From assembly GCA_041591085.1 (NCBI GenBank), contig JBFHSP010000055.1, positions 1 to 15,300 of the forward strand: a DNA stretch of 15,300 bases. The letters are read 5' to 3'. Every line of letters begins with the position of its first letter. The stretch's first letter is position 1. The notes beneath the pieces are model-generated. The model saw only the letters and a list, made by a program, of their open reading frames with translations. It did not search any database and was not told the DNA's origin. The DNA comes from Pleionea sp041591085 (GTDB lineage Bacteria; Pseudomonadota; Gammaproteobacteria; Enterobacterales; Kangiellaceae). Of the stretch, positions 7,302 to 15,224 are shown one piece after another. A program made the translations under genes and the position numbers.

Positions 7302-8117
7302 TCACTTACTGTTAATTTTGGTTGAAAACAACGATTGAGTCGATAGACCTAAACCAAGTTTTGGCAGCCAATAATCACAACTCGGATCATCAGGGTTAGA
7401 TTGACAGGTATTAAAATCTAAAGATTCGGGCTTATCAAACAACTGAGCAAAATCTATCTGAATAGTTGTTTGCTTGTTCCAAGCGAGTTTATAAGTGATT
7501 CGATTAGGATTTTTACATTCTGTATTTGGTGCGCGAACAGGTGCGACAGACGAACAACCGGTTGAACCTAAATGAAGTAACCAATCTCTCGCTGTTTGAT
7601 TGGATTCATCTTTACCCATCAGTTCCATTCTTAAAAACTTATGTCCTGTTTGCCATATCCAAAACATATCGGATTGATTAAGTGGCGCTTGTTGAGTTAA
7701 TGGATTTTGATGATTCTTATTAAATGGAACGCCCAATGTAAATTCAATATGAGTTGCATTTTTTATCGGTTTTGCTCCGATTAGCTCAACCTGCCACTGT
7801 TGTTGTTGGTTACATACTCCTCCAATAAGGGCAACTTCTTGATCAAAACCCTTATTGGCAACAAGTTTGACTGGTTGAAAGCCATTTTCGTCAAAAATCT
7901 TAAAGTCATGTAAGTAAAATTGAACATTTTGCCAACGCCATTGTGTAGTTAAAACGGGAAATGGTTGATCACAAGTAATGGGACTCCCATTAAAGGAGAG
8001 TTCAAAGTTAACTTTTAAAGGGAAATCTGTATCATTTGAGCAGCCTAAAGTAAAAAGGATTAAAAAGCCTATCGAAAGAATGATGGATTTAAGTTTGAGA
8101 TAGTTAACGTTATGCAT
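7302..8117 (-). CDS. mbnP: MbnP family copper-binding type lipoprotein
   Basis: This 271-aa member of the MbnP family includes periplasmic proteins that bind copper after a tryptophan is converted to kynurenine by MbnH. An N-terminal hydrophobic segment ends at LFTLGC (Cys26), a slightly atypical lipobox, so lipid anchoring is likely. Family landmarks are VNFELSFNG, VQFYLHDFKIF (His70), TLGVPFNKNHQNPL (His136), the core MFWIWQTGHKFLRMEL (Trp153, Trp155, His159) and LHLGSTGC (His182). Trp153 or Trp155 is the natural candidate for oxidation. Several paired cysteines near the C-terminus suggest disulfides. It is the first gene of the leftward mbnP-mbnH operon and diverges from the choice-of-anchor B gene. 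No clear Shine-Dalgarno site precedes the ATG at 8117. No mbnA, mbnB or mbnC is seen nearby. Confidence 0.88.
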   Translation of the reverse strand: MHNVNYLKLKSIILSIGFLILFTLGCSNDTDFPLKVNFELSFNGSPITCDQPFPVLTTQWRWQNVQFYLHDFKIFDENGFQPVKLVANKGFDQEVALIGGVCNQQQQWQVELIGAKPIKNATHIEFTLGVPFNKNHQNPLTQQAPLNQSDMFWIWQTGHKFLRMELMGKDESNQTARDWLLHLGSTGCSSVAPVRAPNTECKNPNRITYKLAWNKQTTIQIDFAQLFDKPESLDFNTCQSNPDDPSCDYWLPKLGLGLSTQSLFSTKINSK

Positions 8118-8235
8118 TTTGAGATATTTTAATAAAGAGGGCTATGGATAAACATTTTGTTGCACTTGTTCTCAAATAAAAAGTAAATATTTGGCTTTTT
8201 TAATCGGCTTCACAGTGCTTCAATAGAAATTATGG

Positions 8236-8264
8236 TTGACTAGGTGTGAGTGTAACTTGGTTAT
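8236..8264 (+). promoter_or_regulatory. Weak candidate promoter of the choice-of-anchor B gene
   Basis: A good -35 hexamer, TTGACT (8236-8241), is followed after 17 nt by GGTTAT (8259-8264), a poor -10 box. It lies in the 186-nt divergent region between mbnP and the large surface protein gene, about 40 nt upstream of the latter. A weak -10 would fit activator dependence, but no operator was identified. Confidence 0.3.
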
Positions 8265-8303
8265 GAGCCCTCGCACAATTTTAAAGGCTAAACGGAGATT
8301 CTG

Positions 8304-11018
8304 ATGCCATTTCAATTTAAATCATTGTTTTTAGTAATCACAGGCATGATCGTCCTAGGAAGCTCTTTTGATGTTAGGGCACATTCTGAACCGCACAAAT
8401 CTCGCTTTGTTTCTGAGAAAGGCGTCGATCAAGGACAATGTGACAGTCCCATTCGCCCATGCAAAACCATTATGTTTGCAGTTAAGAATGCTAATAAGGG
8501 GGATAAGATTTTAGTTGCTTCAGGTAGTTACTCTATCTCTTCAATTGAAGAGGTGTTTTACCTTAAAAGTGAAGTGATCCCTATTTTTGCTGGATACAAT
8601 CGATTTGATCACTTTCAAAGCCAAAGCCCCGATGTTAATAAAGTCTATCTTCAAGGTGTTCCACAAGAGCTTGTCGACTCGGTTCGTAAAAATGGATTTC
8701 ATGTCATTGCCGATGGTAAGTCTCAGTTCAACAGTGACGAAATTAATCAGCAACTAAAAAATGCCAGTGCGTTATTTGAAAAACAAACAGCGATTAACTG
8801 TGTTAATGGAATGGCAGGGAGCTTTCCATGTAATAATTTAGATCTTCTAGCTCATGTTCCACTGAATCAAATGAGTTCTCGCCCGTCTTCAGGAAGTGAC
8901 ATTTGGGGACACGTTGATCTTAACAACGGACGCGAATACGCCATTATGGGAGTGAGAAATGGTGCTGCTGTTTTTGATGTAACCGATCCAGAAAATCCTA
9001 CGGAAATTGGAACAATCAGTGGAACGTCCTCCACTTGGCGTGACATTAAAGTGTATCAATACTTTGATGAAACTGCTTCGGAATGGCGAGCCTATGCCTA
9101 TGTCACCGTCGAAGCTTCGGATGGGGTTACAATAATTGACCTTAACCAGTTGCCCACTCGGGTGTCTTTAGTTGAAAGAAATAATGCGGTAGGCAACTCT
9201 CACAATGTTTATATATCTAATATTGATCATGCGCTTAACATTAAAGAAGATGGTGTACTGCCAAAACTGCAATTATTAGGAGCAAATCGGTACTCAGGCT
9301 CGTTTCATTCTTATTCGTTAGCGAACCCAGCAACTATATCGGTTGAAAGCAATCAATCAAGTTTTCAAGGTTATACCCACGATGGCGCTTCGACTACCAT
9401 TCGTGATAGTCGCAAAGATACTAATTGTTATAACGGAACAACCAGTTGTACGGTTTTTGTCGACTTCAACGAAAAGTCGATAGCTTTCTGGGATATGACC
9501 AACCCAACCGATACTCGTCTACTTTCAAATGTTTCCTATAACGATGTGCCTGCTTCTGCGCAATATGTGCATTCCGGATGGTTCAGTGAAGATAAGCGCT
9601 ATGTGTTTGTGCACGACGAGTTTGATGAATATCAAGGCGGTTTAAACTCGACGGTTAGAGTTTATGATGTCAACAATTTTAGAGCGCCAGTACAAGTAGG
9701 TCAGTGGACCGGAGCGACTAGAGCTATCGACCATAATGGATTTGTCCGAGGTAATCGTTACTACATGTCCAACTATGAGCGTGGTTTAACCGTGTTAGAC
9801 ATCAGTGATGCGAGTAATCCGGTACAAGTCGGATATTTTGATACTTTTCCCACTTCAAATAATAATCAGTTTAACGGTGCTTGGGGAACCTATCCTTACT
9901 TACCATCGGGCAATATTTTAGTCAGTGATATCAATAGTGGCCTTTATATTCTAAAAGATAATACGAAAACGAATTCTCAAGGCCAAGCGTCATTTAGGGC
10001 TTCGGAGTTTTCTGCGCAACGAGGACAAACGCTTCAAATTCCAGTGTCGCGATTGATGGCTGATAATGCCGCTCAAACCGCATCAGTGGACTTTGAATTG
10101 ATTTCAGGCAGTGCTAAATCGGGCAGTGATTTTACTATGGTGCGCGATACTTTAGAGTGGATTGGCAATGATGTCGCCGATAAAATAATTGAAATCGAAG
10201 TTGCAGAAGACAGCAGCGGTACGCAACCAGAAGAGAGCTTTTTCATTCGGTTGTTCAATCCGACAACCGGCATGACATTAGGCCAATTTGGATATTTGCA
10301 GGTTAATCTTTCCGGTGTGGCTCAACCAGGTGCCATTGAATGGACACAATCAAATGTTGATATTATTGAGACTGCGAGCAGCATTGCGGTGACCGTAGCC
10401 AGAGTTGGAGGTAGCGACGGAGCATCATCAATTGATTATCAAGTTGTGTCTGGTACAGCAACCGCAGGCGAAGATTTTCTCATGTCCTCTGGCACTTTAA
10501 CTTGGGCCGATGGTAACAGCGAATCGCGAACCGTTACCGTTGAGCTTTTGGATGACAGTATCAATGAAGATGACGAGGTTTTTACTGTAGAGCTGAGCAA
10601 TCCAGTTAATAGCACTCTTGCAAGTAATACATCGATTCAAGTTACCATTTTAGATAATGAGACGAATAGCTTACCTCAAGTTAATCTTGGTGAGGATATT
10701 GAAGTGAATTCAGGTGCCACAGTAGAAATTCAGTCAATCACATCGGATGCAGATGGTGATGCTTTAACATTTGCTTGGAGTCAAGTGAGTGGTACATCGG
10801 TAACCTTATCGGATACTGCACAATCTGCGATCTCTTTTACGGCGCCAAGTACGGGTGGTGATTTGGTTTTTGAGCTGAGTGTTAGCGATAGCAGAGGCGG
10901 AGAATCAACTGATCAAATCAAAGTAACGGTAGTCGCTCCTTCAAGTTCGGGTGGTGCCTTGTTTATTGGATTGGGCTTGTTAGTATTATTATTCCAAAGA
11001 AAGCGACAAAGTCTCTAA
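8304..11018 (+). CDS. Choice-of-anchor B family surface protein with Calx-beta domains and GlyGly-CTERM tail
   Basis: This 904-aa exported multidomain protein has an unestablished role. A signal peptide ends near DVRAHS (about residue 26). Residues 34-75 (TI..A...A..GD.I.VA.G.Y pattern) resemble the start of a DUF1565-type beta-helix. The choice-of-anchor B region covers about 185-555, beginning at AHVPLNQMSSRPSSGSDIWG and containing LVIVD-like beta-propeller repeats (VFDVTDPENPTEIG, VYDVNNFRAPVQVG, VLDISDASNPVQVG). Two Calx-beta domains follow (about 556-672 and 675-787), each with acidic EDxxxEPEE/NEDDEVF calcium-type segments. A PKD/Ig-like domain spans about 789-878. The C-terminus is SSSGGALFIGLGLLVLLF followed by RKR, a GlyGly-CTERM signal for rhombosortase processing. 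The ATG has GGAG 6 nt upstream. Its divergent placement beside mbnP-mbnH suggests a functional link. Confidence 0.88.
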   Translation: MPFQFKSLFLVITGMIVLGSSFDVRAHSEPHKSRFVSEKGVDQGQCDSPIRPCKTIMFAVKNANKGDKILVASGSYSISSIEEVFYLKSEVIPIFAGYNRFDHFQSQSPDVNKVYLQGVPQELVDSVRKNGFHVIADGKSQFNSDEINQQLKNASALFEKQTAINCVNGMAGSFPCNNLDLLAHVPLNQMSSRPSSGSDIWGHVDLNNGREYAIMGVRNGAAVFDVTDPENPTEIGTISGTSSTWRDIKVYQYFDETASEWRAYAYVTVEASDGVTIIDLNQLPTRVSLVERNNAVGNSHNVYISNIDHALNIKEDGVLPKLQLLGANRYSGSFHSYSLANPATISVESNQSSFQGYTHDGASTTIRDSRKDTNCYNGTTSCTVFVDFNEKSIAFWDMTNPTDTRLLSNVSYNDVPASAQYVHSGWFSEDKRYVFVHDEFDEYQGGLNSTVRVYDVNNFRAPVQVGQWTGATRAIDHNGFVRGNRYYMSNYERGLTVLDISDASNPVQVGYFDTFPTSNNNQFNGAWGTYPYLPSGNILVSDINSGLYILKDNTKTNSQGQASFRASEFSAQRGQTLQIPVSRLMADNAAQTASVDFELISGSAKSGSDFTMVRDTLEWIGNDVADKIIEIEVAEDSSGTQPEESFFIRLFNPTTGMTLGQFGYLQVNLSGVAQPGAIEWTQSNVDIIETASSIAVTVARVGGSDGASSIDYQVVSGTATAGEDFLMSSGTLTWADGNSESRTVTVELLDDSINEDDEVFTVELSNPVNSTLASNTSIQVTILDNETNSLPQVNLGEDIEVNSGATVEIQSITSDADGDALTFAWSQVSGTSVTLSDTAQSAISFTAPSTGGDLVFELSVSDSRGGESTDQIKVTVVAPSSSGGALFIGLGLLVLLFQRKRQSL

Positions 11019-11027
11019 TAGTTACCA

Positions 11028-11076
11028 GGCAGGATAAGCATTCGTTTATTCTGCCCCATTTGTTTTGTTATTTTTC
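11028..11076 (+). terminator. Terminator after the choice-of-anchor B gene
   Basis: GGCAGGATAA (11028-11037) pairs with TTATTCTGCC (11046-11055) in a 10-bp stem with one G-U pair and an 8-nt loop. A T-rich run (TTTGTTTTGTTATTTTT) follows and reaches the 3' end of the convergent LysR gene. Confidence 0.8.
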
Positions 11077-11968
11077 ATTCCACTTGAAACTGCTGCTTTA
11101 AGCTTTCTATTAAAAGAGCGAGTGACTTACCCACAAACGCACTTTCGCGAGTGACCATAAAGGTTTCGATGGCTTGGCGGTTACCATGCACGTAGTCAAC
11201 CAAAATGAGTTCCTCTGTCATTAATTGCTCCGCGATTAAATAAGAAGGCATCCACCCAAATCCTAACCCCATGAGTAATGCTTCTTTCTTTTGTGAAAAG
11301 TCGCCTAAGTAAAACGATTTATTTTTTCCGATAAGAGCTTGTCCGGAAACTGTCGATATTTGTTCACCTTGTCCATGGTCTTTTACCAACAGTTCATTGT
11401 GCTTTCTTAAATCGGAAAGCTGAACATTTTTCTGTTTAGCTAACGGATGGTTTTTGGAAGTGACTAAAACGGTTGATATTGGCGGTAATGGCGTTGCGTG
11501 GAGCAGAGGATCGGGTTTGTATTCCTTTACCAACATGATATCGGCTTTATTATCGTCAAAGCTTTTCTGCACGCCGGCTAAATAACTCACTGATAGTTGA
11601 ATACTGGTAGGGGCTTTTACTTTTTCAACCTGACTGATGGCTCCCAAAATAGGGCGAATCGGTAAAATACCATCCACGACAATTTGTAGTCGGGTTTCCC
11701 ATCCGGTTTTGTATTGATTAATCAGGTGGGTCAGCCGTTTTTGTTGCGCTAATAAGGCTTCTGCTTCATAAACGAGATGATGACCAAAATCAGTCAGTTG
11801 GGCACGGTAGCCTGAACGGTCAAAAATTTTCTCGCCACACTCTTTTTCTAACTTATTGATTCTATAGGTAATAGCCGATTGAACACGGTGAAGTTTGTCT
11901 GCCGCCTTGGCAAAACTTCCTGTTTCAATAATGGTTTTAAGGACTCTAAGGGTTTCAAGTTCGATCAT
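11075..11968 (-). CDS. LysR family transcriptional regulator, candidate regulator of hmgA-hppD
   Basis: This 297-aa LysR-type regulator starts from the ATG at 11968. A TTG 18 nt further upstream is possible, but it falls inside a palindrome and lacks a ribosome site. The N-terminal winged helix-turn-helix is standard: LETLRVLKTIIETGSFAKAA, then HRVQSAITYRINKLE and GEKIFDRSGYRAQLT. A linker helix (YEAEALLAQQKRLTHLI) and a periplasmic-binding-protein-like effector domain from about residue 90 follow. The gene diverges from hmgA-hppD, the usual arrangement for a LysR protein and its target, with T-N11-A type palindromes in between. I infer control of homogentisate pathway genes. The effector may be an aromatic intermediate such as homogentisate or hydroxyphenylpyruvate, but the sequence does not show which. 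Confidence 0.88.
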   Translation of the reverse strand: MIELETLRVLKTIIETGSFAKAADKLHRVQSAITYRINKLEKECGEKIFDRSGYRAQLTDFGHHLVYEAEALLAQQKRLTHLINQYKTGWETRLQIVVDGILPIRPILGAISQVEKVKAPTSIQLSVSYLAGVQKSFDDNKADIMLVKEYKPDPLLHATPLPPISTVLVTSKNHPLAKQKNVQLSDLRKHNELLVKDHGQGEQISTVSGQALIGKNKSFYLGDFSQKKEALLMGLGFGWMPSYLIAEQLMTEELILVDYVHGNRQAIETFMVTRESAFVGKSLALLIESLKQQFQVE

Positions 11969-11977
11969 GAAAACATG

Positions 11978-12028
11978 CTTATTCAAATAAACTGAATAAG
12001 TATATCAAATATATTTGCTTTATTTGAA
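11978..12028. promoter_or_regulatory. Palindromic operator region between lysR and hmgA
   Basis: Three overlapping or adjacent dyads occur. CTTATTCA (11978-11985) with TGAATAAG (11993-12000) is a perfect 8-bp inverted repeat with a 7-nt centre that contains the LysR form TCA-N7-TGA (T-N11-A). TTCAAATAAA (11982-11991) is repeated in reverse as TTTATTTGAA (12019-12028). CAAATATATTTG (12006-12017) is a perfect 12-bp palindrome. The first dyad begins 10 nt upstream of the lysR ATG, which fits autoregulation, and the set lies 48-98 nt before the hmgA ATG. Confidence 0.6.
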
Positions 12029-12075
12029 CTAATATTCCTTTTATTCTATCGCCACTTTAATCATTGGAGTTCGGT

Positions 12076-13236
12076 ATGCCGTTTTATATGAAACAAGGGA
12101 AAATCCCTGCAAAACGTCACGTAACTTTTTACCGTGAAGATGGTGAGTTGTATCGTGAAGAGTTGTTTTCAACTCATGGGTTTTCTAACATTTACTCGAA
12201 TAAGTACCACAACAATATGCCGACTAAGGTGCTTCGAGTAGAACCTTATGAAGTCAATCATGGTGAGGAGTGGCAAGATTCTTTGCTGCAAAATTATAAA
12301 ATTCATACCGCCCGGGGAGAGTCATCGGGAAACTTTTATACCGCTCGCCGACGCCAAGTATTCAATAACGATGTGGCTCTTTACACCGCTAAAGTGACTG
12401 AAGATACCACTGACTTTTATCGTAATGCATACGCTGATGAAGTGGTTTTCGTCCATGAAGGAACCGGTACTTTAACTTCTGAGTACGGCAATATTGCCAT
12501 TCAAAAGTGGGATTATTTGGTGATCCCTAAAGGCACAACTTATCAACTCAAGTTTGATAGCTATGACAATGTTCGGTTGTTTGTGATTGAGTCACCCACC
12601 ATGGTTACCATTCCAAAGCACTTCAGAACGCCAACCGGTCAGTTACTGGAAAATGCGCCTTACTGTGAACGCGATATTCGTACCCCAGAACTGCAAGAAG
12701 CTGTTGTTGAGAAAGGTGAATTTCCTCTAATCATCAAATACGGTGATAAGTATCAAAAGACAATTTTAGAGTGGCACCCCTATGATTTAGTTGGATGGGA
12801 TGGCGCTTGTTATCCATGGGCATTTAACATTCAAGATTACGCGCCTAAAGTTGGGAAAATTCATTTACCGCCTAGCGATCACTTGGTTTTTACTGCCAAT
12901 AACTATGTGGTGTGTAACTTTGTACCGCGTTTATACGATTTCCACCCAGAAGCTATTCCAGCTCCTTATTATCATTCCAATGTCGATAGTGACGAGATCC
13001 TGTATTATGTGGATGGAGATTTTATGAGCCGTACTGGTATAGAGTCAGGTTCTATTACATTACATAAAAAAGGCGTTCCACACGGCCCGCAACCAGGTAA
13101 AACCGAAGCGTCGGTTGGTAAAACCGAAACCTATGAATATGCCGTAATGGTTGACACCTTTAACCCATTAAATACCACCAATCATTTCCGTGATTGCATG
13201 GAACAAGATTACGACCAAAGCTGGTTAGAGAATTAA
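12076..13236 (+). CDS. hmgA: Homogentisate 1,2-dioxygenase
   Basis: This 386-aa member of the homogentisate 1,2-dioxygenase family opens the ring of homogentisate with O2 to give maleylacetoacetate. It is a cytoplasmic cupin-type Fe(II) enzyme. The N-terminus MPFYMKQGKIPAKRH and the region VCNFVPRLYDFHPEAIPAPYY are typical. Iron ligands are expected at His300 (PYYHSN), an acid in VDSDE (Asp306 or Glu307) and His336 (GVPHGPQPG). The spacing of the two histidines (36) equals that of the human enzyme. The ATG at 12076 is chosen because it has TTGGAG 6 nt upstream; a TTG at 12064 overlaps that site. hppD follows after 14 nt, so the two form an operon, and the LysR gene diverges. The length is shorter than the 430-445 aa of eukaryotic and pseudomonad enzymes, as in a known shorter bacterial branch. 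Confidence 0.88.
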   Translation: MPFYMKQGKIPAKRHVTFYREDGELYREELFSTHGFSNIYSNKYHNNMPTKVLRVEPYEVNHGEEWQDSLLQNYKIHTARGESSGNFYTARRRQVFNNDVALYTAKVTEDTTDFYRNAYADEVVFVHEGTGTLTSEYGNIAIQKWDYLVIPKGTTYQLKFDSYDNVRLFVIESPTMVTIPKHFRTPTGQLLENAPYCERDIRTPELQEAVVEKGEFPLIIKYGDKYQKTILEWHPYDLVGWDGACYPWAFNIQDYAPKVGKIHLPPSDHLVFTANNYVVCNFVPRLYDFHPEAIPAPYYHSNVDSDEILYYVDGDFMSRTGIESGSITLHKKGVPHGPQPGKTEASVGKTETYEYAVMVDTFNPLNTTNHFRDCMEQDYDQSWLEN

Positions 13237-13250
13237 TTTGGAGAGCGACT

Positions 13251-14288
13251 ATGACTGAAAACAATAACCCACTTAATCTGAAAGGTATTTTATTTACCGA
13301 GTTTTGCTCAACTGATGCCGATTTTATGCATAACGTTTTTATGGATTTTGGCTTTAGCATGACTAAAAAATTTAAAGGCAAAGATGTTGTCTATTACAAC
13401 CAAAATGACATCCACTTTTTACTGAATAAAGAAAAAAGCGGCTTTTCGGCCGAGTTTACTAAAGCACATGGTCCTGCCATTTCTTCTATGGGATGGAAAG
13501 TAGAAAACGCTGAATTTGCCTTAGCCGAAGCGCTCAAACGTGGCGCTAAAGAAGCGGAAACTAAAGACTTTCCATATCCGGCTATTTACGGCATTGGCGA
13601 CAGCTTAATTTACTTTATTGATAAATATGAAGGCGCAGAGAGCATTTTTGAAACGGATTTTGAGCCGCTCGCCGATCCTATTATTAATGAAAGCAAAGGT
13701 TTTATCGAAATTGATCACCTAACCAATAATGTTTACAAAGGAACTATGGAAAAGTGGGCTAATTTCTACAAAAATGTCTTTGGCTTTTCTGAAGTTCGAT
13801 ACTTTGATATTAAAGGCGTTAAGACTGCTTTGTTATCTTATGCGCTTGCAAGTCCATGTGGCACCTTCTGTATTCCAATTAATGAAGGGAAAGACGACAA
13901 CAACAACCAAATTGACGAGTACCTCGATATTTATGATGGTCCCGGAGTGCAGCATTTAGCGTTTAGAACGACAGATCTTGTAGGTTCTTGCGATGCTCTT
14001 AAAGGTTCATATATTGAAACTTTAGATATTATTCCTGAGTACTACGATACTATTTTTGATCGAGTGCCTTGGGTTAGAGAGGATCGTGAAAAAATTAGGG
14101 CTCATAAAATTTTGGTAGACAGCCAAGCCGATCAGACTTACTTGTTACAAATATTCACCAAGAACTTATTTGGCCCAATTTTCATCGAAATGATCCAACG
14201 AGAAGGTGATCGCGGATTTGGTGAGGGTAACTTCCAAGCCTTGTTTGAATCAATTGAGCGTGATCAAGAGAAGCGCGGGGTTATTTAA
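13251..14288 (+). CDS. hppD: 4-Hydroxyphenylpyruvate dioxygenase
   Basis: This 345-aa enzyme of the vicinal oxygen chelate fold converts 4-hydroxyphenylpyruvate to homogentisate, the substrate of HmgA. Iron ligands are visible: His156 (IEIDHLTNNV), His235 (GVQHLAFRT) and Glu313 (PIFIEMIQR). The C-terminus FGEGNFQALFESIERDQE is diagnostic of HPPD and closes the active site. The ATG at 13251 has GGAGAG 7-8 nt upstream; a longer frame starting at 13194 would overlap hmgA and is rejected. It is the second gene of the hmgA-hppD operon. A tyrosine aminotransferase, maleylacetoacetate isomerase and fumarylacetoacetase, needed to complete the route, are not in the window. Confidence 0.95.
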   Translation: MTENNNPLNLKGILFTEFCSTDADFMHNVFMDFGFSMTKKFKGKDVVYYNQNDIHFLLNKEKSGFSAEFTKAHGPAISSMGWKVENAEFALAEALKRGAKEAETKDFPYPAIYGIGDSLIYFIDKYEGAESIFETDFEPLADPIINESKGFIEIDHLTNNVYKGTMEKWANFYKNVFGFSEVRYFDIKGVKTALLSYALASPCGTFCIPINEGKDDNNNQIDEYLDIYDGPGVQHLAFRTTDLVGSCDALKGSYIETLDIIPEYYDTIFDRVPWVREDREKIRAHKILVDSQADQTYLLQIFTKNLFGPIFIEMIQREGDRGFGEGNFQALFESIERDQEKRGVI

Positions 14289-14301
14289 GCCAATTGGAAA
14301 A

Positions 14302-14355
14302 GCATTCCCCAAAAAAATACCCAGGCCCTCGCGGGTTCCTGGGTTAGGGGAATGT
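14302..14355. terminator. Nested two-way terminator between hppD and the cysteine hydrolase gene
   Basis: An inner hairpin, ACCCAGG (14319-14325) with CCTGGGT (14338-14344) and a further CCC/GGG at its top, is followed on the minus strand by a run of seven T after TA. That is a strong intrinsic terminator for the leftward gene. An outer stem, GCATTCCCC (14302-14310) with GGGGAATGT (14347-14355), encloses it and is followed by TTT on the plus strand, so it may also end hppD transcripts. Confidence 0.8.
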
Positions 14356-14426
14356 TTTGAATACTTAAGTTTAAGATTAGCTAATAATTTCAGTACTTCA
14401 AGTAAATAGCTTATTATTTAATCAAT

Positions 14427-15224
14427 TTATTTATCTTCGTCATTTGATATCAATCCTTCTTGGTTCCAAGGTAATTCTCTGTAAGTCGCTTTTTCATTAA
14501 CTCCCCAAAATGGAAATTTCATGGTGGTGAAGTAAGGAGAATAGTCAAAGTCGGCTGGTGTAAACAGCTTAGTATTGCGCTTTACTAGCTCAATGGCATC
14601 GTTTTTGGTTCTTCTAAATGCGGGCAGTATCGGATAATCGATTTCGCTAAAGGCTTCAGCTAACATCGAAGAACAGACAGTACGGGTCGATTCTCCGGCA
14701 TTTCTTTTGAAAAGACTTGAACGCCATCTGCGAGGAATAATCCCCCAAGGTAATAATAGTCTTGCTAAATCAATCAGTTGCCTAATGTCATATTCGGTTC
14801 CAACACGTTCTGTTGCGTAGGCTATGACTCGAGCTGCATCGGCATGAGATAAGCTATCGGCTCTACATACTCTCAAATTATCTCTTTGATAGTCACTTAA
14901 CTTGTTGATCACCGTTCCTTTGCCCAGTAACCCTTCAATAATAAGGGGTTCAGATGCGTTAAATTCACATGATTGCTCAATAAGGGCTCTTATTTCGGAG
15001 TTTTCAATATCATGCATTCGGCCTATGTAAAGAGCCGCGTGTGACCAACGGCTTTGAGTGATCATCTTTATCACTTCAGACACTCGGGTTCGGCCCTCAA
15101 CCAAAATAATATCGCCAGGCCGTAAGTGATATTTAAGTTGAGAAAAGTCGCAAGTGGGAAACTCGCTAATGGGTTTTTCTTTATTTAGCCATTTTTCTAA
15201 AAATGATTTAAAAGGAGATGCCAT
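14427..15224 (-). CDS. YiiX/YebB-like NlpC/P60 family cysteine hydrolase
   Basis: This 265-aa protein of the permuted papain-fold NlpC/P60 superfamily (the YiiX/YebB, 'orthopoxvirus' type) is typically a thiol hydrolase acting on amide or lipid-linked bonds. The substrate here is unknown. The beginning of the domain, LRPGDIILVEGRTRVSEVIK, is classic. Candidate catalytic residues are His62 (SRWSHAALYIG), Glu97 (IIEGLLGKG) and Cys184 (TRTVCSSMLAEAF), in the His-before-Cys order of the permuted group. It has no signal peptide, so it is likely cytoplasmic. The N-terminal 30 residues and the last 60 are less conserved-looking. No strong ribosome site precedes the ATG at 15224. The gene stands alone and leftward and is ended by the terminator at 14302-14355. 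Confidence 0.85.
   Translation of the reverse strand: MASPFKSFLEKWLNKEKPISEFPTCDFSQLKYHLRPGDIILVEGRTRVSEVIKMITQSRWSHAALYIGRMHDIENSEIRALIEQSCEFNASEPLIIEGLLGKGTVINKLSDYQRDNLRVCRADSLSHADAARVIAYATERVGTEYDIRQLIDLARLLLPWGIIPRRWRSSLFKRNAGESTRTVCSSMLAEAFSEIDYPILPAFRRTKNDAIELVKRNTKLFTPADFDYSPYFTTMKFPFWGVNEKATYRELPWNQEGLISNDEDK

Noticed and set aside
8118..8303. A methanobactin precursor (mbnA-like) short ORF in the mbnP/choice-of-anchor gap
   Set aside because: No short frame with a ribosome site and paired cysteines was seen in this gap or downstream of mbnH.
8541..8753. Antisense frame inside the choice-of-anchor B gene
   Set aside because: It shadows a well-supported gene and has no independent signals. 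The same holds for the other antisense or out-of-phase frames inside uup, phhA, mbnH, hmgA and hppD.
12064..12075. TTG start for hmgA
   Set aside because: It lies inside the Shine-Dalgarno sequence of the ATG at 12076, and the family N-terminus begins at that ATG.
13194..13250. Earlier start for hppD inside hmgA
   Set aside because: The extra 19 residues do not resemble HPPD, whereas the ATG at 13251 has a clear GGAG site at the right distance.
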